Source of the DNA: an uncultured Rubrobacteraceae bacterium
GTDB taxonomy: Bacteria; Actinomycetota; Rubrobacteria; Rubrobacterales; Rubrobacteraceae
Direction: 5' to 3'
NCBI GenBank assembly: GCA_902806065.1
Contig: CADCVE010000092.1
Location: forward strand, 1-64,000
DNA length: 64,000 bases
Shown: positions 1 through 8,426 of the stretch, one piece after another
Layout: each line of letters starts with the position of its first letter
Position numbering within the stretch: the stretch's first letter is position 1
Position numbers and translations under genes: made by a program
Notes under the pieces: model-generated
What the model saw: only the letters and a program-made list of their open reading frames with translations
Databases searched by the model: none
What the model was told of the DNA's origin: nothing

Positions 1-171
1 CTCTAGGCTGCGGCCTCGGGCAGTACCACCACATCTCGAAGCCGCTCCTCGCTAATGAGTTGGGATCACTGCTCGCCGGACCAACGGCCTCGACGTAGCC
101 TCCTTCACCCCTCTGGTTACACGCACGTCGTATAACCGCTACAACCAACGGCGCCAGGAGGAGTACCAGAG

Positions 172-1173
172 ATGAACGTAGCAATGTGGGGTAAGGCACT
201 GGGGCTCATACCGCGCCCCACCAAAGAAGAATGGCGTGGTCTGGACTTCATCTCGCGCTGGCTCATCGCCACCCGGGCCGCGGTTCTCATAATCACCCTT
301 ATCGCCTCTGGCATAACGGGCCTGCTGGCCGCAAAAGAAGGCAACTTCGACTTTCTCCTCTGGAGCCTCGTAACGCTCGGCCTCCTTATGGCACACGCGA
401 CGAACAATCTCCTAAACGACCTCACCGATCACCTCAAGGGCGCGGACTCGGGCGACTCGTTCCGCACCCGGTATGGCGTACAGCCTATTGAGGCTGGCTT
501 GATGAGCACAGGGGAAGCCCTGGTGTACGCTGCCGGGACGGGTTTCGTGGCGCTCCTGGCCGGGGCGTATCTAGCTTACGTCCGCGGGTTGCCGGTACTC
601 GTGCTGCTCGCGGTTGGGGTGTTCTTCGTGGTGTTCTATACCTGGCCTTTGAAGTATGTGGGGCTCGGGGAGCTTGCGGTCCTCGTGGTGTGGGGGCCGT
701 TGATGATCGGGGGCGGCTACTACACTATTACCGGCGATTGGAGTTGGGAAGTCGTGCTCGCGGGCCTCCCGTATGCTCTAGGGACCACCGCGATCATCTT
801 TGGCAAACATATCGACAAGTTGGATGCCGACCGCCAAAAAGGTATCCACACCCTCCCCGTCATCCTGGGTGAGAAGGTCGCCCGCCACACTGTACTCGGC
901 ATGCTGGTCCTGCAGTACCTCCTCATCGCCTACCTCGTCATCACCGGCTTCTTCACCCCGGTCATGCTCGTCGTCTTCCTCTCGCTCTACGGTTTCTTCA
1001 AGCTTACAGTCCCCGTCTACCGCGCCCCGAGACCCACGACGATGCCGAAGGAGTACCGCGCCGACGTCTGGCCTCTGTGGTACGTTGCCTTCGCCTTTCT
1101 CCACAACCGCCGCTTCGGCGTACTCTTCGCGCTCGGGCTCACCGTAGAGGTAGCGTTTCAGCTAGCGGGTTAG
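172..1173 (+). CDS. UbiA-family prenyltransferase
   Basis: An integral membrane enzyme of 333 residues that should move a polyprenyl chain from its diphosphate onto an aromatic acceptor. The first aspartate-rich motif is NDLTDHLKGADSGD (about residues 82-95). The second is DKLDADRQKG (about 208-217), followed by the LPVILG stretch typical of MenA/UbiA proteins. Between and after them run about eight hydrophobic segments. The ATG follows an AGGAGGAG ribosome binding site 7 bases upstream. No menaquinone gene lies beside it, so the acceptor (dihydroxynaphthoate, a carotenoid or another quinone precursor) cannot be told. The family call is firm, the substrate open. Confidence 0.88.
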   Translation: MNVAMWGKALGLIPRPTKEEWRGLDFISRWLIATRAAVLIITLIASGITGLLAAKEGNFDFLLWSLVTLGLLMAHATNNLLNDLTDHLKGADSGDSFRTRYGVQPIEAGLMSTGEALVYAAGTGFVALLAGAYLAYVRGLPVLVLLAVGVFFVVFYTWPLKYVGLGELAVLVVWGPLMIGGGYYTITGDWSWEVVLAGLPYALGTTAIIFGKHIDKLDADRQKGIHTLPVILGEKVARHTVLGMLVLQYLLIAYLVITGFFTPVMLVVFLSLYGFFKLTVPVYRAPRPTTMPKEYRADVWPLWYVAFAFLHNRRFGVLFALGLTVEVAFQLAG

Positions 1174-1233
1174 ACCGAGGCCCCCGACCCCGCCTATTTC
1201 GGGGAAGCCAGGGGCCATCTCCTGATCGGGAGT

Positions 1234-1686
1234 CTACCTGTTGGTGGGATCGGGCGTAATCTGCTCTGCTTCGGCCTGCTCGAACCTCTCCTCGGCCTCT
1301 CCGCGCTGCTCCTCGTCTTCGATGAGCACGGCTCCGAAGGGCTGGGCCACGATCACGTACCGTCCTTCTTCCTCGTCGTAGCTCGTGGAGAACAAGTACT
1401 CCTGGCTTGGCTGTAGCGGCGAATCATCCTCGACCCGCGCCTCACGGCCCTCCTCATCGTAGCCACCGGTCTGGCTGACCGTCACCGTGTCCCCGCCGAG
1501 GTCCCCCTTGACGTTTCTCGATACCTCGACCGAGAACTGGGTCTTTGGTAGGGTCTTCTCTCCCGGCCCGGAGAGCAGCGCCCCTTCCGAACCGGTCTCT
1601 TCGACTACACGTCCTATGAAGACGTTCGTAGCGTAACCGACTAGTTTCCTCTTGTCCCTGGCATCGAAGGCATAGAGAGGCTCCAA
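1234..1686 (-). CDS. hypothetical protein, beta-rich, acidic C-terminus
   Basis: A 150-residue protein that I do not recognise. The N-terminal two thirds alternate short hydrophobic and polar runs (for example GYATNVFIGRVVEE and TQFSVEVSRNVKGD), as in a small beta domain. The last 30 residues are Glu/Gln-rich and probably helical. There is no signal peptide or membrane segment from this start. It lies downstream of the frameshifted metalloprotease on the same strand, so the two may once have been co-transcribed. Similar beta domains accompany secreted proteases in actinobacteria, but that link is only an inference. Confidence 0.6.
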   Translation of the reverse strand: MEPLYAFDARDKRKLVGYATNVFIGRVVEETGSEGALLSGPGEKTLPKTQFSVEVSRNVKGDLGGDTVTVSQTGGYDEEGREARVEDDSPLQPSQEYLFSTSYDEEEGRYVIVAQPFGAVLIEDEEQRGEAEERFEQAEAEQITPDPTNR

Positions 1687-1758
1687 AGTGGACGGTCTCG
1701 CATCAGACCGTTTTGCGGCGGATATCTCCTTCGCGTTGGAACCACCCCTACCCCACAG

Positions 1759-2282
1759 TTAGTAGTAATCCTTTTTGTTGTGCGTCTGGGGCGTATTGGG
1801 GTTCCCATCGCAGAAGGTGTAGTACATGACCGAGTCTTCACACCAATGCTTCGCTTCGCCAGGGTGGGCGAGACCAAGAGCGTGCCCCAACTCATGCACG
1901 GCCGTCCCGCGCTTGTTGAATTTGTTTAGCTTCTTCATCTCGCGGACGTTGAAATTAATCGTATCGGCCCCGCTCTGGAACAGATAGTAGCCTACGTTGC
2001 CGTCTTTGCGGTTATAGTCCCTGAACTCCAGGTCCGCTCCTGACTTACCTACCGGATAGTGATGCTACCGAGTTTGTTCCACTCCTTGACCCCAAACTCG
2101 CGAGCGTCGCCGAACCGCGTGTAATCCTCGTACCGTATCTGTCCGTTGTTTACCGAGTCGACCCCGAACCTATGCGCGGACGCAGTATCCGGTACTATCA
2201 ACAGCGCCGTTAGCGCTGCAAAGGCGAGAGATGCCAAGAGAACGGCTCTTACCAAAGTATGGTTTCTTGTGCGCTCTCTCAA
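1759..2282 (-). pseudogene. matrixin-like zinc metalloprotease, frameshifted
   Basis: Two minus-strand frames together make one secreted protease. The first (2282 to 2049) gives a signal peptide with the hydrophobic run LASLAFAALTALLIV, then a mature part ending EWNKLGSITIR at a TAG. The second frame takes over at about 2055 and reads YPVGKSGADLEFRDYNRK, continuing to the zinc site HELGHALGLAH and the Met-turn SVMYY, and ends with TAA at 1759. HExxHxxGxxH plus a downstream Met is the metzincin (matrixin/snapalysin-like) signature. The frame change falls within about 15 bases. Either the gene is inactivated, there is a sequencing error, or translation slips here. Without the second frame there is no catalytic site. 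Confidence 0.8.
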
Positions 2283-2467
2283 CGGTACCCCTCCTACGCG
2301 GATTTTTTACACACTTTTCTGGAGGACGCCACCAGATATAAAGGTGTCGCCGTTACCCCACCCAACACGGAGAGCGTACGCCCGGGTCAGGTAAACGTCA
2401 ACCTGATGTTAGGCATAAGTAGACATATTTGGGAGTATTAACTCACCGGAAACACGATAGCAGCATA

Positions 2468-3904
2468 CTAACCGAAGTGCTGACCGTGGAAGCCGAACGG
2501 GATGTGGTGTGGTACCCGCGCCCGCGCCTCCTCGGTGAAAGAGCTTGCGTTCATCACTAGCAAAAAGGAAGTGCCCGCCGCTGTATCGAGGACGACGGAG
2601 AGGATCACGCCGGAGTCCTCGCCCTGACCGTTCGGCGCGGGGATGAAGACGGGCTCGCCGGGATAACAACCGTCCTCGCACCAGGTCCGTGTAGAGCCGT
2701 TGCGGACGTCTACCTTTACGAGCCGATCCGGCCATCCTTGCGTGATCCTGTTCTGGCCGATGCCGTAGACGTAGGAATAGTCGCGGCCGTTATGGGCATC
2801 GTAGTTTATGCGCGGTAGCTCCAGGGGTTCGCCCGTCAGAACCTCGTAGCTCGCGGAGCCACCGGGGCGGAGGCGGTAGCGGCGTAGTTCCGCGGCGGCG
2901 GTAGGGGCTTCGTGCGATAAGAGTGCGTCCATGTAGTGGTCCTGGATCACGGCGTCGTCCGGGTAGGCGAGTAGGTCCACAACGATCTCACCACCCTTCT
3001 CGAAGGCATTGACGTGATGGAAGGCGAAGAACGCCTCCGTCTCCCAACTCCCGACGAGCACACCGCTCTCCTTGTTCACTGCGTGGAAACGAGTCGGCCG
3101 TTCCGGCTTCCATTGAAGGTTCTCGGCGTAGGGTTTGCCGGTCAAGAGCATCTTCGCGGGGTTGACGACCAGCGGGTACTCCGCGAGCACGACGTAGTGT
3201 TTCGTGAGGCCGAAGCTGTGCATGTAGGCGGGCTCGCTCGCTGGTATCTCGGCCATTACCTCTCTGCGGGGCGCACCGGCCTGCGCGGCAATTCGGAAGA
3301 TTTTGTATGAGCAGTGGCGGGAGAAGTGGGTGATGGTGTTGAAGGCCTCGCCGGTCTTCGGGTCGTTATGGGGGTGGGGCGAGGTACCGATGCCTTGAAC
3401 GTTATCCTCGTACTCGATGACGCCGACGGTCTGCAGCGTCTCGGGGTCGAACTCTACCGGCAGGGGCGTCTCGGTGAGGGCGACGAAGCGCCCGGCTAGT
3501 TTGTGAACGCTGACGCTGGCGTTGCTACCGAACTGTGGAGAGAACGCGCTCGTGAGCCGTTTGAAGATCGAACGGCAAGGGTCGGTAGCGAACTCGCCGT
3601 AGCCGATGCGGCCCTTTCTTTGGACGTGGAGGTACTGGGGGCTGCGCAGGTACTTATTGGCGTAGGAGACCCGGCCCCCGTGGAAGCCAAAGCGGTGAAG
3701 CATCGCGAGGCCGTCGAACCAGTGACGCATTCGGGTCCTGCCCGCCCCCCAGGTGCCCGGCCCGTTACGGAAGAGCGTCCCGCGCAGCCACATGGGCATA
3801 CTGCCTTCGACGGGCAGGGCATCTAGCTCGAACTCGCCTTCTAGCGGCGAGAACCCCAGGCGATGATCCGTATTCACCTCACTGTCTTCCACGGAGCCGG
3901 GCAA
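2468..3904 (-). CDS. carotenoid cleavage dioxygenase (RPE65/CCO family)
   Basis: A 478-residue non-haem iron enzyme of the carotenoid oxygenase family, which splits carotenoid or stilbene-type double bonds with oxygen to give aldehydes. The four iron-binding histidines are visible in order: H177 in SPHPHNDP, H229 in YMHSFGLT, H296 or H297 in FAFHHVNAF, and H473 in GFHGQHFG. The N-terminal LRGTLFRNGPG and HWFDGLAMLHRF blocks are also typical. Full family length and no signal peptide, so cytosolic or membrane-associated. It starts 6 bases after the stop of the upstream baeRF-like gene, so the two probably share a transcript. Pigmented Rubrobacter strains make carotenoids; no carotenoid synthesis gene is in the window. 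Confidence 0.93.
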   Translation of the reverse strand: MPGSVEDSEVNTDHRLGFSPLEGEFELDALPVEGSMPMWLRGTLFRNGPGTWGAGRTRMRHWFDGLAMLHRFGFHGGRVSYANKYLRSPQYLHVQRKGRIGYGEFATDPCRSIFKRLTSAFSPQFGSNASVSVHKLAGRFVALTETPLPVEFDPETLQTVGVIEYEDNVQGIGTSPHPHNDPKTGEAFNTITHFSRHCSYKIFRIAAQAGAPRREVMAEIPASEPAYMHSFGLTKHYVVLAEYPLVVNPAKMLLTGKPYAENLQWKPERPTRFHAVNKESGVLVGSWETEAFFAFHHVNAFEKGGEIVVDLLAYPDDAVIQDHYMDALLSHEAPTAAAELRRYRLRPGGSASYEVLTGEPLELPRINYDAHNGRDYSYVYGIGQNRITQGWPDRLVKVDVRNGSTRTWCEDGCYPGEPVFIPAPNGQGEDSGVILSVVLDTAAGTSFLLVMNASSFTEEARARVPHHIPFGFHGQHFG

Positions 3905-3910
3905 CGCCTG

Positions 3911-5104
3911 CTAGTAGCGGAGTAGACCGGCGAACCCCTCGAACTCCTCGCGCAGCACGCTGGCGGCGTCTCTCCGGTTGCGCTCCTTCTCGATGTCCTC
4001 GTTGGGAGTCTCACCGAACTCGTCGCGGTCGCCGCGGACGCTGCCAGTGCGCACGTACTCCAGGCGAGCGCCACGCGCGGTAGCGAGGTCTATGATGACG
4101 TCTGTAAGGTCACGAACCCTCGTGTCCCGGCGGCAGTAGGGGCATTCTTCCTGGGCAATATTGGTGATGGCGAGCTGGTCGTGGTCGCACCAGCGGATCT
4201 CGCCGTTCAGGTCATAGAGGGCGATGAGGTGATAGACCCTACCTTCCTGAAGCGCCTCGATGGTGTCATTGATGCCACGCACCCCATTCTCGCGGGCCTG
4301 CCCGATGAGATCGTCCTCGCGTGCTCTCTCGGCCTTCTGCTGTATCTCCTCGAACTGTTCCAGGATCTCGTTCTCCGGAGCGTTGGCGGCGACCGCCTCC
4401 TCGGCGACTACCTTCTCTTTCACGGGCTCGGGGAGCGTCTCCCGGAAGGTGGAGGTCCTCTCCTTCGGCCCGGCGATAATGAGGTTCTTGACGTTGTCTT
4501 GGGCGACGAGCTTCTGCGTTAGCTCGCCCACATCCTTGTAGAAGCGGTAGATGTTCGAGTCTTGTTTGCGGCCGGCCGGGTCCAGGTCCGTCTGGCCGCC
4601 ACCCCTGGGGTATGGTCTGGAGGGCTTGAGGTCTACCTCGCGGAAGAAGCCGCTGCTCGCGCCGTCGCTGCCCCGCGCGGGATCGCCCATCGGGGCGGAG
4701 ACGAAGAAACGGAACTCCTCCGCGTCTACGAGCGCCACCCCGTAAGACTCGTGCTCGTCGAGCGCCAATATCAGTGGCGCAAGGTACGGCTCCCCGAAGT
4801 GGTAGGCCTCCGGGAGGTCCAACTGCAACTCATAACGCTCGAAAAGACCATCCCCGGCGGCGAAGAAGACCAGGGTGCGCGCGTGCTGATGCACCTGCCC
4901 CTCGATCGAATCCCATACCCGCCCGGAGATCTCCTCCGGCAACTCTTCCATCTCCCTCAAAGCATCCTTCAAGCGCACCTTGTACGCCTGACCCTGGTTC
5001 TCCGGGATCCGGGCATTTACGCTCAAATATACTGAGAGCACCGGCCCCGGATGACCCTCCAAACGCTCCTTGAGCCTCTTTATATCCTCAGCCTGCGCGG
5101 CCAT
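3911..5104 (-). CDS. baeRF/VLRF1-type release-factor-like protein
   Basis: A 397-residue protein with the layout of bacterial archaeo-eukaryotic release factor (baeRF, Vms1-like) families: an N-terminal alpha/beta domain opening PGPVLSVYLSVNARIPENQG, a middle domain (VKNLIIAGPKERTSTF) and a C-terminal L7Ae-like domain with a zinc-knuckle-like CPYC. It ends FEGFAGLLRY, like the GIGALLRY-type tail of this group. Family members act on peptidyl-tRNA in stalled ribosomes or are thought to; whether this one hydrolyses anything is unknown. The ATG follows GAGAGGTGG. It is the first gene of a likely two-gene transcript with the carotenoid oxygenase. Confidence 0.75.
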   Translation of the reverse strand: MAAQAEDIKRLKERLEGHPGPVLSVYLSVNARIPENQGQAYKVRLKDALREMEELPEEISGRVWDSIEGQVHQHARTLVFFAAGDGLFERYELQLDLPEAYHFGEPYLAPLILALDEHESYGVALVDAEEFRFFVSAPMGDPARGSDGASSGFFREVDLKPSRPYPRGGGQTDLDPAGRKQDSNIYRFYKDVGELTQKLVAQDNVKNLIIAGPKERTSTFRETLPEPVKEKVVAEEAVAANAPENEILEQFEEIQQKAERAREDDLIGQARENGVRGINDTIEALQEGRVYHLIALYDLNGEIRWCDHDQLAITNIAQEECPYCRRDTRVRDLTDVIIDLATARGARLEYVRTGSVRGDRDEFGETPNEDIEKERNRRDAASVLREEFEGFAGLLRY

Positions 5105-5244
5105 ACTCCACCTCTCTGATCTATGGAATCGGTCTCATGCCCCCGAGTATTGCCCGAAAGAGCACCGATCTAATATACCAGCGATGAGGTCCTCGATTAT
5201 CGAGGGTACGCAAGGTAGGGTCGGGTGGTAGATTTGGTGGCGTG

Positions 5245-5565
5245 ATGGGACTCGACAGAGAACGCGCTTGGCCAAGGCACGGCCGCCTCTTCGACCAGAT
5301 GGCCGGGACACTATTCCGTCACGATCCCACCGGTACCGCCTTCGAGTACAACCCCGGCGAGTATGAACCGAAGGCAAGCACCATACTGCCGCACCCCGAC
5401 AACGTCTCTTCGCAATACGAGGCCCTCGACACGAGACAAAGAGTTCGTCGAATGACTCTTCGCCAGCAACACGGAGTCGCCAAGACCTGGTACGCGGAGT
5501 TGGCCGCCAAGGTCTGGACGGCGCGGCAACGGTACAAATATTCGTTGGCCTCGGCGCGCGGGTAG
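5245..5565 (+). CDS. hypothetical protein with an FRHDPTG motif
   Basis: A small soluble protein of about 106 residues; a GTG three bases upstream (5242) is an alternative start. The core AGTLFRHDPTGTAFEYNPGE, followed by YEPKASTILP, resembles a short conserved protein of many bacteria with a DPxGINFxxNxDEYxxEVxTILP pattern whose function I do not know. The C-terminal half here (residues 55-106) does not fit that pattern and may be an altered tail. It runs into the next gene with a 9-base gap. Composition is similar to its neighbours. Confidence 0.5.
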   Translation: MGLDRERAWPRHGRLFDQMAGTLFRHDPTGTAFEYNPGEYEPKASTILPHPDNVSSQYEALDTRQRVRRMTLRQQHGVAKTWYAELAAKVWTARQRYKYSLASARG

Positions 5566-5574
5566 CCTCACCGC

Positions 5575-6447
5575 GTGCGCGTCCTGATCTCCGGCTGCGG
5601 ATACGTCGGCTCTGCCCTCGGCCTGTTACTGACCGCCGAGGGACACACCGTCTTCGGCCTCCGCCGCAATACGAAAGCCCTCCCACCCGCCATAAAATCT
5701 ATAAGCGCCGACCTCTCCAAACCCCTGTCACCGGACGCCCTGCCCCCGAACCTCGACGCGGCCGTCCACGCCGTATCTCCCGGCAACTCCAAGGATGAAG
5801 CCTACACGCTCGCCTACACCCAGGGACCGCGAAACCTGCTCGCGGCCCTCGAACCACAGCGGAAGACCCTGCGCTTCATCTTCGTTTCCAGCACCGGCGT
5901 CTACGCCCAGAAAAAAGGTGAATGGGTGGATGAAGACTCCCCCGCAACCCCTGAAACCACCAGCGGCAGGCGTCTCCTCGAAGGCGAACGTCTCGTGCTC
6001 GGCGGCCCCTTCCCCGCGACCGTCCTCCGCCTGGGCGGCATCTACGGCCCCGGCCGCACCAGTACTATAGAACGCGCGCTCCGCACGCTCCGCATAGCGC
6101 CCCAAGAAGACCCGCCCCGGTACACCAACCGCATCCACCGCGACGACTGCGCCGGCGCCCTCCGCCACCTCATCCTCCTGCCCGACCCCGACCCTCTCTA
6201 CCTCGGCGTGGATCACGAACCCGCTACCTTACACACGATCGCCGAATGGCTCGCCGCACGCCCCGACGTTAGCCCCAGTGAGACCGGCACCCCCGCGAGA
6301 ACCACCCCGCAAAATGGCCCCCGCGGCGCTTCACGCTCTCGCACCAACAAACGCTGTAGCAACGCCCGGCTCATCCACTCCGGCTACCGCTTTCTCTACC
6401 CCACCTTCCGCGAAGGCTTCGCCGCGCTGCTCTCCGAAACGCCTTAG
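5575..6447 (+). CDS. NAD(P)-dependent epimerase/dehydratase-like SDR (YeeZ type)
   Basis: A 290-residue extended short-chain dehydrogenase. The Rossmann motif GCGYVGSALG is at residues 7-16 and the active-site region FVSSTGVYAQKKGEW at about 103-117, giving the Ser/Tyr part of the catalytic set. RLGGIYGPGR follows at about 152-161, as in YeeZ-like proteins. Substrate unknown. The GTG start sits 9 bases after the preceding small gene with little space for its own promoter. From about residue 235 the sequence becomes Arg/Ala/Pro-rich and less conserved in appearance, though it remains open and ends YRFLYPTFREGF, a normal family ending. Confidence 0.82.
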   Translation: MRVLISGCGYVGSALGLLLTAEGHTVFGLRRNTKALPPAIKSISADLSKPLSPDALPPNLDAAVHAVSPGNSKDEAYTLAYTQGPRNLLAALEPQRKTLRFIFVSSTGVYAQKKGEWVDEDSPATPETTSGRRLLEGERLVLGGPFPATVLRLGGIYGPGRTSTIERALRTLRIAPQEDPPRYTNRIHRDDCAGALRHLILLPDPDPLYLGVDHEPATLHTIAEWLAARPDVSPSETGTPARTTPQNGPRGASRSRTNKRCSNARLIHSGYRFLYPTFREGFAALLSETP

Positions 6448-6527
6448 AATACGGCAAGGCTAGGGGAGTACGGCACAGGCTTAGAGGTGCGATGAAGTGA
6501 GCCCAAGGAGCAAGGATAGGTGAAGAA

Positions 6528-6825
6528 ATGGCGACAGTCTCCTTGCCCGTTGCCGGGATGTCGTGTGCGGCCTGCGCGAGGCGGATAAAGAAGGCTCTCT
6601 CGAAGACGGTGCAATGCAAACTTCGCGACCGGGAAGTTGAACGTCGAGTATGATCCGGACGCTGCAAATCTGGAAGGCCTGGTCGAGGTCGTTAAATGCG
6701 CGGTTTACAGGGCGAAGGTCCGGGAGACCAGCTTCGGCATCCTGGGGATGAACTGCGCAAAGCTGTGCCGGCAGAGCTGAAAAGACTTTGAGAAAGCCCC
6801 TGGTGTCCTCGACGCGAGTCAACCT
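6528..6825 (+). pseudogene. heavy-metal-transporting ATPase relic (two HMA domains, frameshifted)
   Basis: The frame from ATG 6528 encodes the start of a metal-binding HMA domain with GMSCAACARRIKKALS (CxxC), then runs out of frame. A one-base shift at about 6620 restores NFATGKLNVEYDPDAANL, the second half of the domain. It continues to the opening of a second HMA domain, GMNCAKLC, which meets a TGA; EKAPGVLDAS, the next part of that domain, follows in frame directly after this stop. This is the usual N-terminus of a CopA-type P-ATPase. The membrane and ATPase domains were not found downstream. Dead by at least one frameshift, one stop and a 3' deletion. Confidence 0.75.
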
Positions 6826-7133
6826 CATGATAGTTCTGGCCCTTGTCTGGTGTTCTTCTTCGGGTACTAGGCGACGATGCTGCCGCTCTTGCGGCTGGGG
6901 CTCGCGGTTACGGTAGCGTTACCGCTAGCGTTCACCTTCGACATACTCCCCGTGGCTGTGCGGGCTATGGAGGCCGGGGACCTGATCCCCTGTGGCCGGG
7001 ATACGCAGTGGTTCACCGGTGTTACGTAGGGGTCGGGCACGAGCAGCATGAGCAATGCAGACGCGGCGAGACCTCCGTGACACCCATCTTTTTGATAGCC
7101 TCTTGGTTCCAGGAGCGGATAAAGGGGACTAAC
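6826..7133 (+). other. 308 bases without a supported gene
   Basis: Between the ATPase relic and the lipoprotein gene there is no convincing coding sequence. A 50-codon open frame from ATG 6877 (MLPLLRLGLAVTVALPLAFT and onward) is hydrophobic but matches no family I recognise. It may be further decayed remains of the metal ATPase. The end of the stretch holds the AAAGGGGA ribosome binding site of the next gene. Confidence 0.4.
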
Positions 7134-7655
7134 GTGAGTCAAAGGATACTGGTAGGACGTGAGTTATTTGCCGGACCCGGGACGTGGCTCGTCTTCTTGC
7201 TGGCCCTCGGGTCGCTTCTCGCGAGTTGTGGTGGCCCCGAGGAAAAAGAAGGGGACGTCTCCGTGCCGCCGAGTCCCGAAGACGCTGGCGAGGTGGTGGT
7301 AAGGGTCTCCGGCACGGAGGGCATCGAGTATTCGGGGACCTACGGGACCATCGAAGGTATGTTGCAGACCGTGGAAGACAGCGTGGAGTCCGAGCCGACG
7401 GACTACGTGGTCGAGGTGGTCGAGGGCGTCTCCGACGGCGTGACTGCTGGCTTTCAGAAGGTTCAACCGGGAGAGGGCGATCTGCATGTCGAGATACTCG
7501 CCGACGACCAGGTAGTCGTGGAGAGCAGAACCCTCGCGGAGTTCGGCGCGGTAAACGCCGACTGGTTCCCACGGGTCGACGTTCCCGAGGTACTCCCGGG
7601 TGAAAACAAGGAGTCTCTACCAGGGGAGGAAGTCGCGCCCGAGGAGAGCCCTTAA
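7134..7655 (+). CDS. putative lipoprotein
   Basis: A 173-residue exported protein. After a short charged N-terminus comes the hydrophobic run WLVFLLALGSLLASCGG, where LLASC is a lipobox, so the Cys would be lipid-modified and the protein held on the outer face of the membrane. The mature part is acidic and beta-rich (GEVVVRVSGTEGIEYSGTYG), as in small ligand-binding or stress lipoproteins whose role is not known. I chose GTG 7134 because it follows AAAGGGGA and makes the signal sequence N-terminal; the frame remains open upstream to 6843 but that part looks non-coding. Confidence 0.72.
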   Translation: MSQRILVGRELFAGPGTWLVFLLALGSLLASCGGPEEKEGDVSVPPSPEDAGEVVVRVSGTEGIEYSGTYGTIEGMLQTVEDSVESEPTDYVVEVVEGVSDGVTAGFQKVQPGEGDLHVEILADDQVVVESRTLAEFGAVNADWFPRVDVPEVLPGENKESLPGEEVAPEESP

Positions 7656-7820
7656 AGGAGAGCTCTTGAGAAGGGCCACGCAGAAACCCCGGAGCGGGCC
7701 CACGCTCCCCCAAAGCACGGCTTCTTGCACCGGTTTGGCGTACGCAGTGTAACGTCTCTGTCTTTTTCTACGTCTAACGGTTAAAAGAAGTAGGGAAACG
7801 GGACAAGGAGAAGAGGCACC

Positions 7821-8012
7821 GTGCCAAGGAACACGAGGAACACTAGCGGGCAGGACAAGAACGAAGGGGCCATGGACAAGGCCAAGGGCCGTATGAAGGA
7901 GGCCACGGGAGCGTTGACCGGGAACAAGGACAAGAAGGCGGAGGGACGCGCGGACCAGCGCTCGGGGACCGCCAAGGAGAAGAAGGGCAAGCTGAAGGAC
8001 CTCTTCAAGTAG
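7821..8012 (+). CDS. CsbD-family stress protein
   Basis: A 63-residue, highly charged Lys/Gly/Glu-rich protein with the CsbD pattern MDKAKGRMKEATGALTGN, followed by KAEGRADQRSGTAKEKKG. Members are induced in general stress, under sigma-B in Bacillus; their molecular job is unknown. The GTG start follows GGAGAAGAGG. It lies alone and is followed by a strong hairpin. Internal ATG 7872 would give a shorter form beginning at the conserved core. Confidence 0.88.
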   Translation: MPRNTRNTSGQDKNEGAMDKAKGRMKEATGALTGNKDKKAEGRADQRSGTAKEKKGKLKDLFK

Positions 8013-8074
8013 CCGGAGTCACGGGGCGCCCGGAAGGCTCTTTTTTGGCCTCTCAGGCGCTAAAGCAATCCAGT

Positions 8075-8116
8075 GGGCCGGGGCTCCCATGGCGGGGAGC
8101 CCCGGCCGTTTTCTGT
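8075..8116 (+). terminator. intrinsic terminator after csbD-like gene
   Basis: A G+C-rich stem pairs GGCCGGGGCTCCC with GGGGAGCCCCGGCC around a short loop and is followed by GTTTTCTGTGTC. It is about 63 bases downstream of the CsbD stop and separates that gene from the BofA-like gene. Confidence 0.8.
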
Positions 8117-8166
8117 GTCTCGTCTCTGAACGAGGCTTTTAAGTCTTCAGGGAAAGGTAAAGCTCT

Positions 8167-8411
8167 GTGGAACCGATAGTACTCGTCGTGGTGGTGGTGC
8201 TGGTGCCCTGGTGCTGTTGGGACAGGCTGTGCGCAGTTTGCCGGGGCTTATCGTCAACGGGATCGTCGGGGTCGTCCTGCTCTTCGTGACGAACATCGTC
8301 CTGGCGGACGACCTGCCTATCAATCTCCTTACGGTGTTGATCTGCGCCATTGGCGGCGTGGTCGGATGGCTGGCTATCTTGGTGCTCCACGTCCTCGGGA
8401 TAGCTTTTTAG
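8167..8411 (+). pseudogene. BofA-like membrane protein, apparent one-base frameshift
   Basis: From GTG/TTG starts near 8211 the frame gives 66 residues that fit the SigmaK-processing regulator BofA family: GQAVRSLPGLIVNGIVGVVL, then LPINLLTVLICAIGGVVGWL. The missing N-terminal helix is encoded just upstream in another frame: GTG 8167 reads VEPIVLVVVVVLV behind GGGAAAGG. One extra G near 8203-8207 (GTGCCC to GTGGCCC) would join both into a normal BofA protein of about 80 residues with two membrane helices. It may be a real lesion, a sequencing slip in a GTG-repeat tract, or simply a start at 8211. Confidence 0.6.
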
Positions 8412-8426
8412 ACCTGCGTCGGCCGG

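Noticed and set aside
1-100. Minus-strand open frame of about 33 codons at the left edge
   Set aside because: No start and no recognisable motif; another frame there ends in a short LRDVVVLPEAAA-like tail but has a TGA just upstream. Too little to call a gene.
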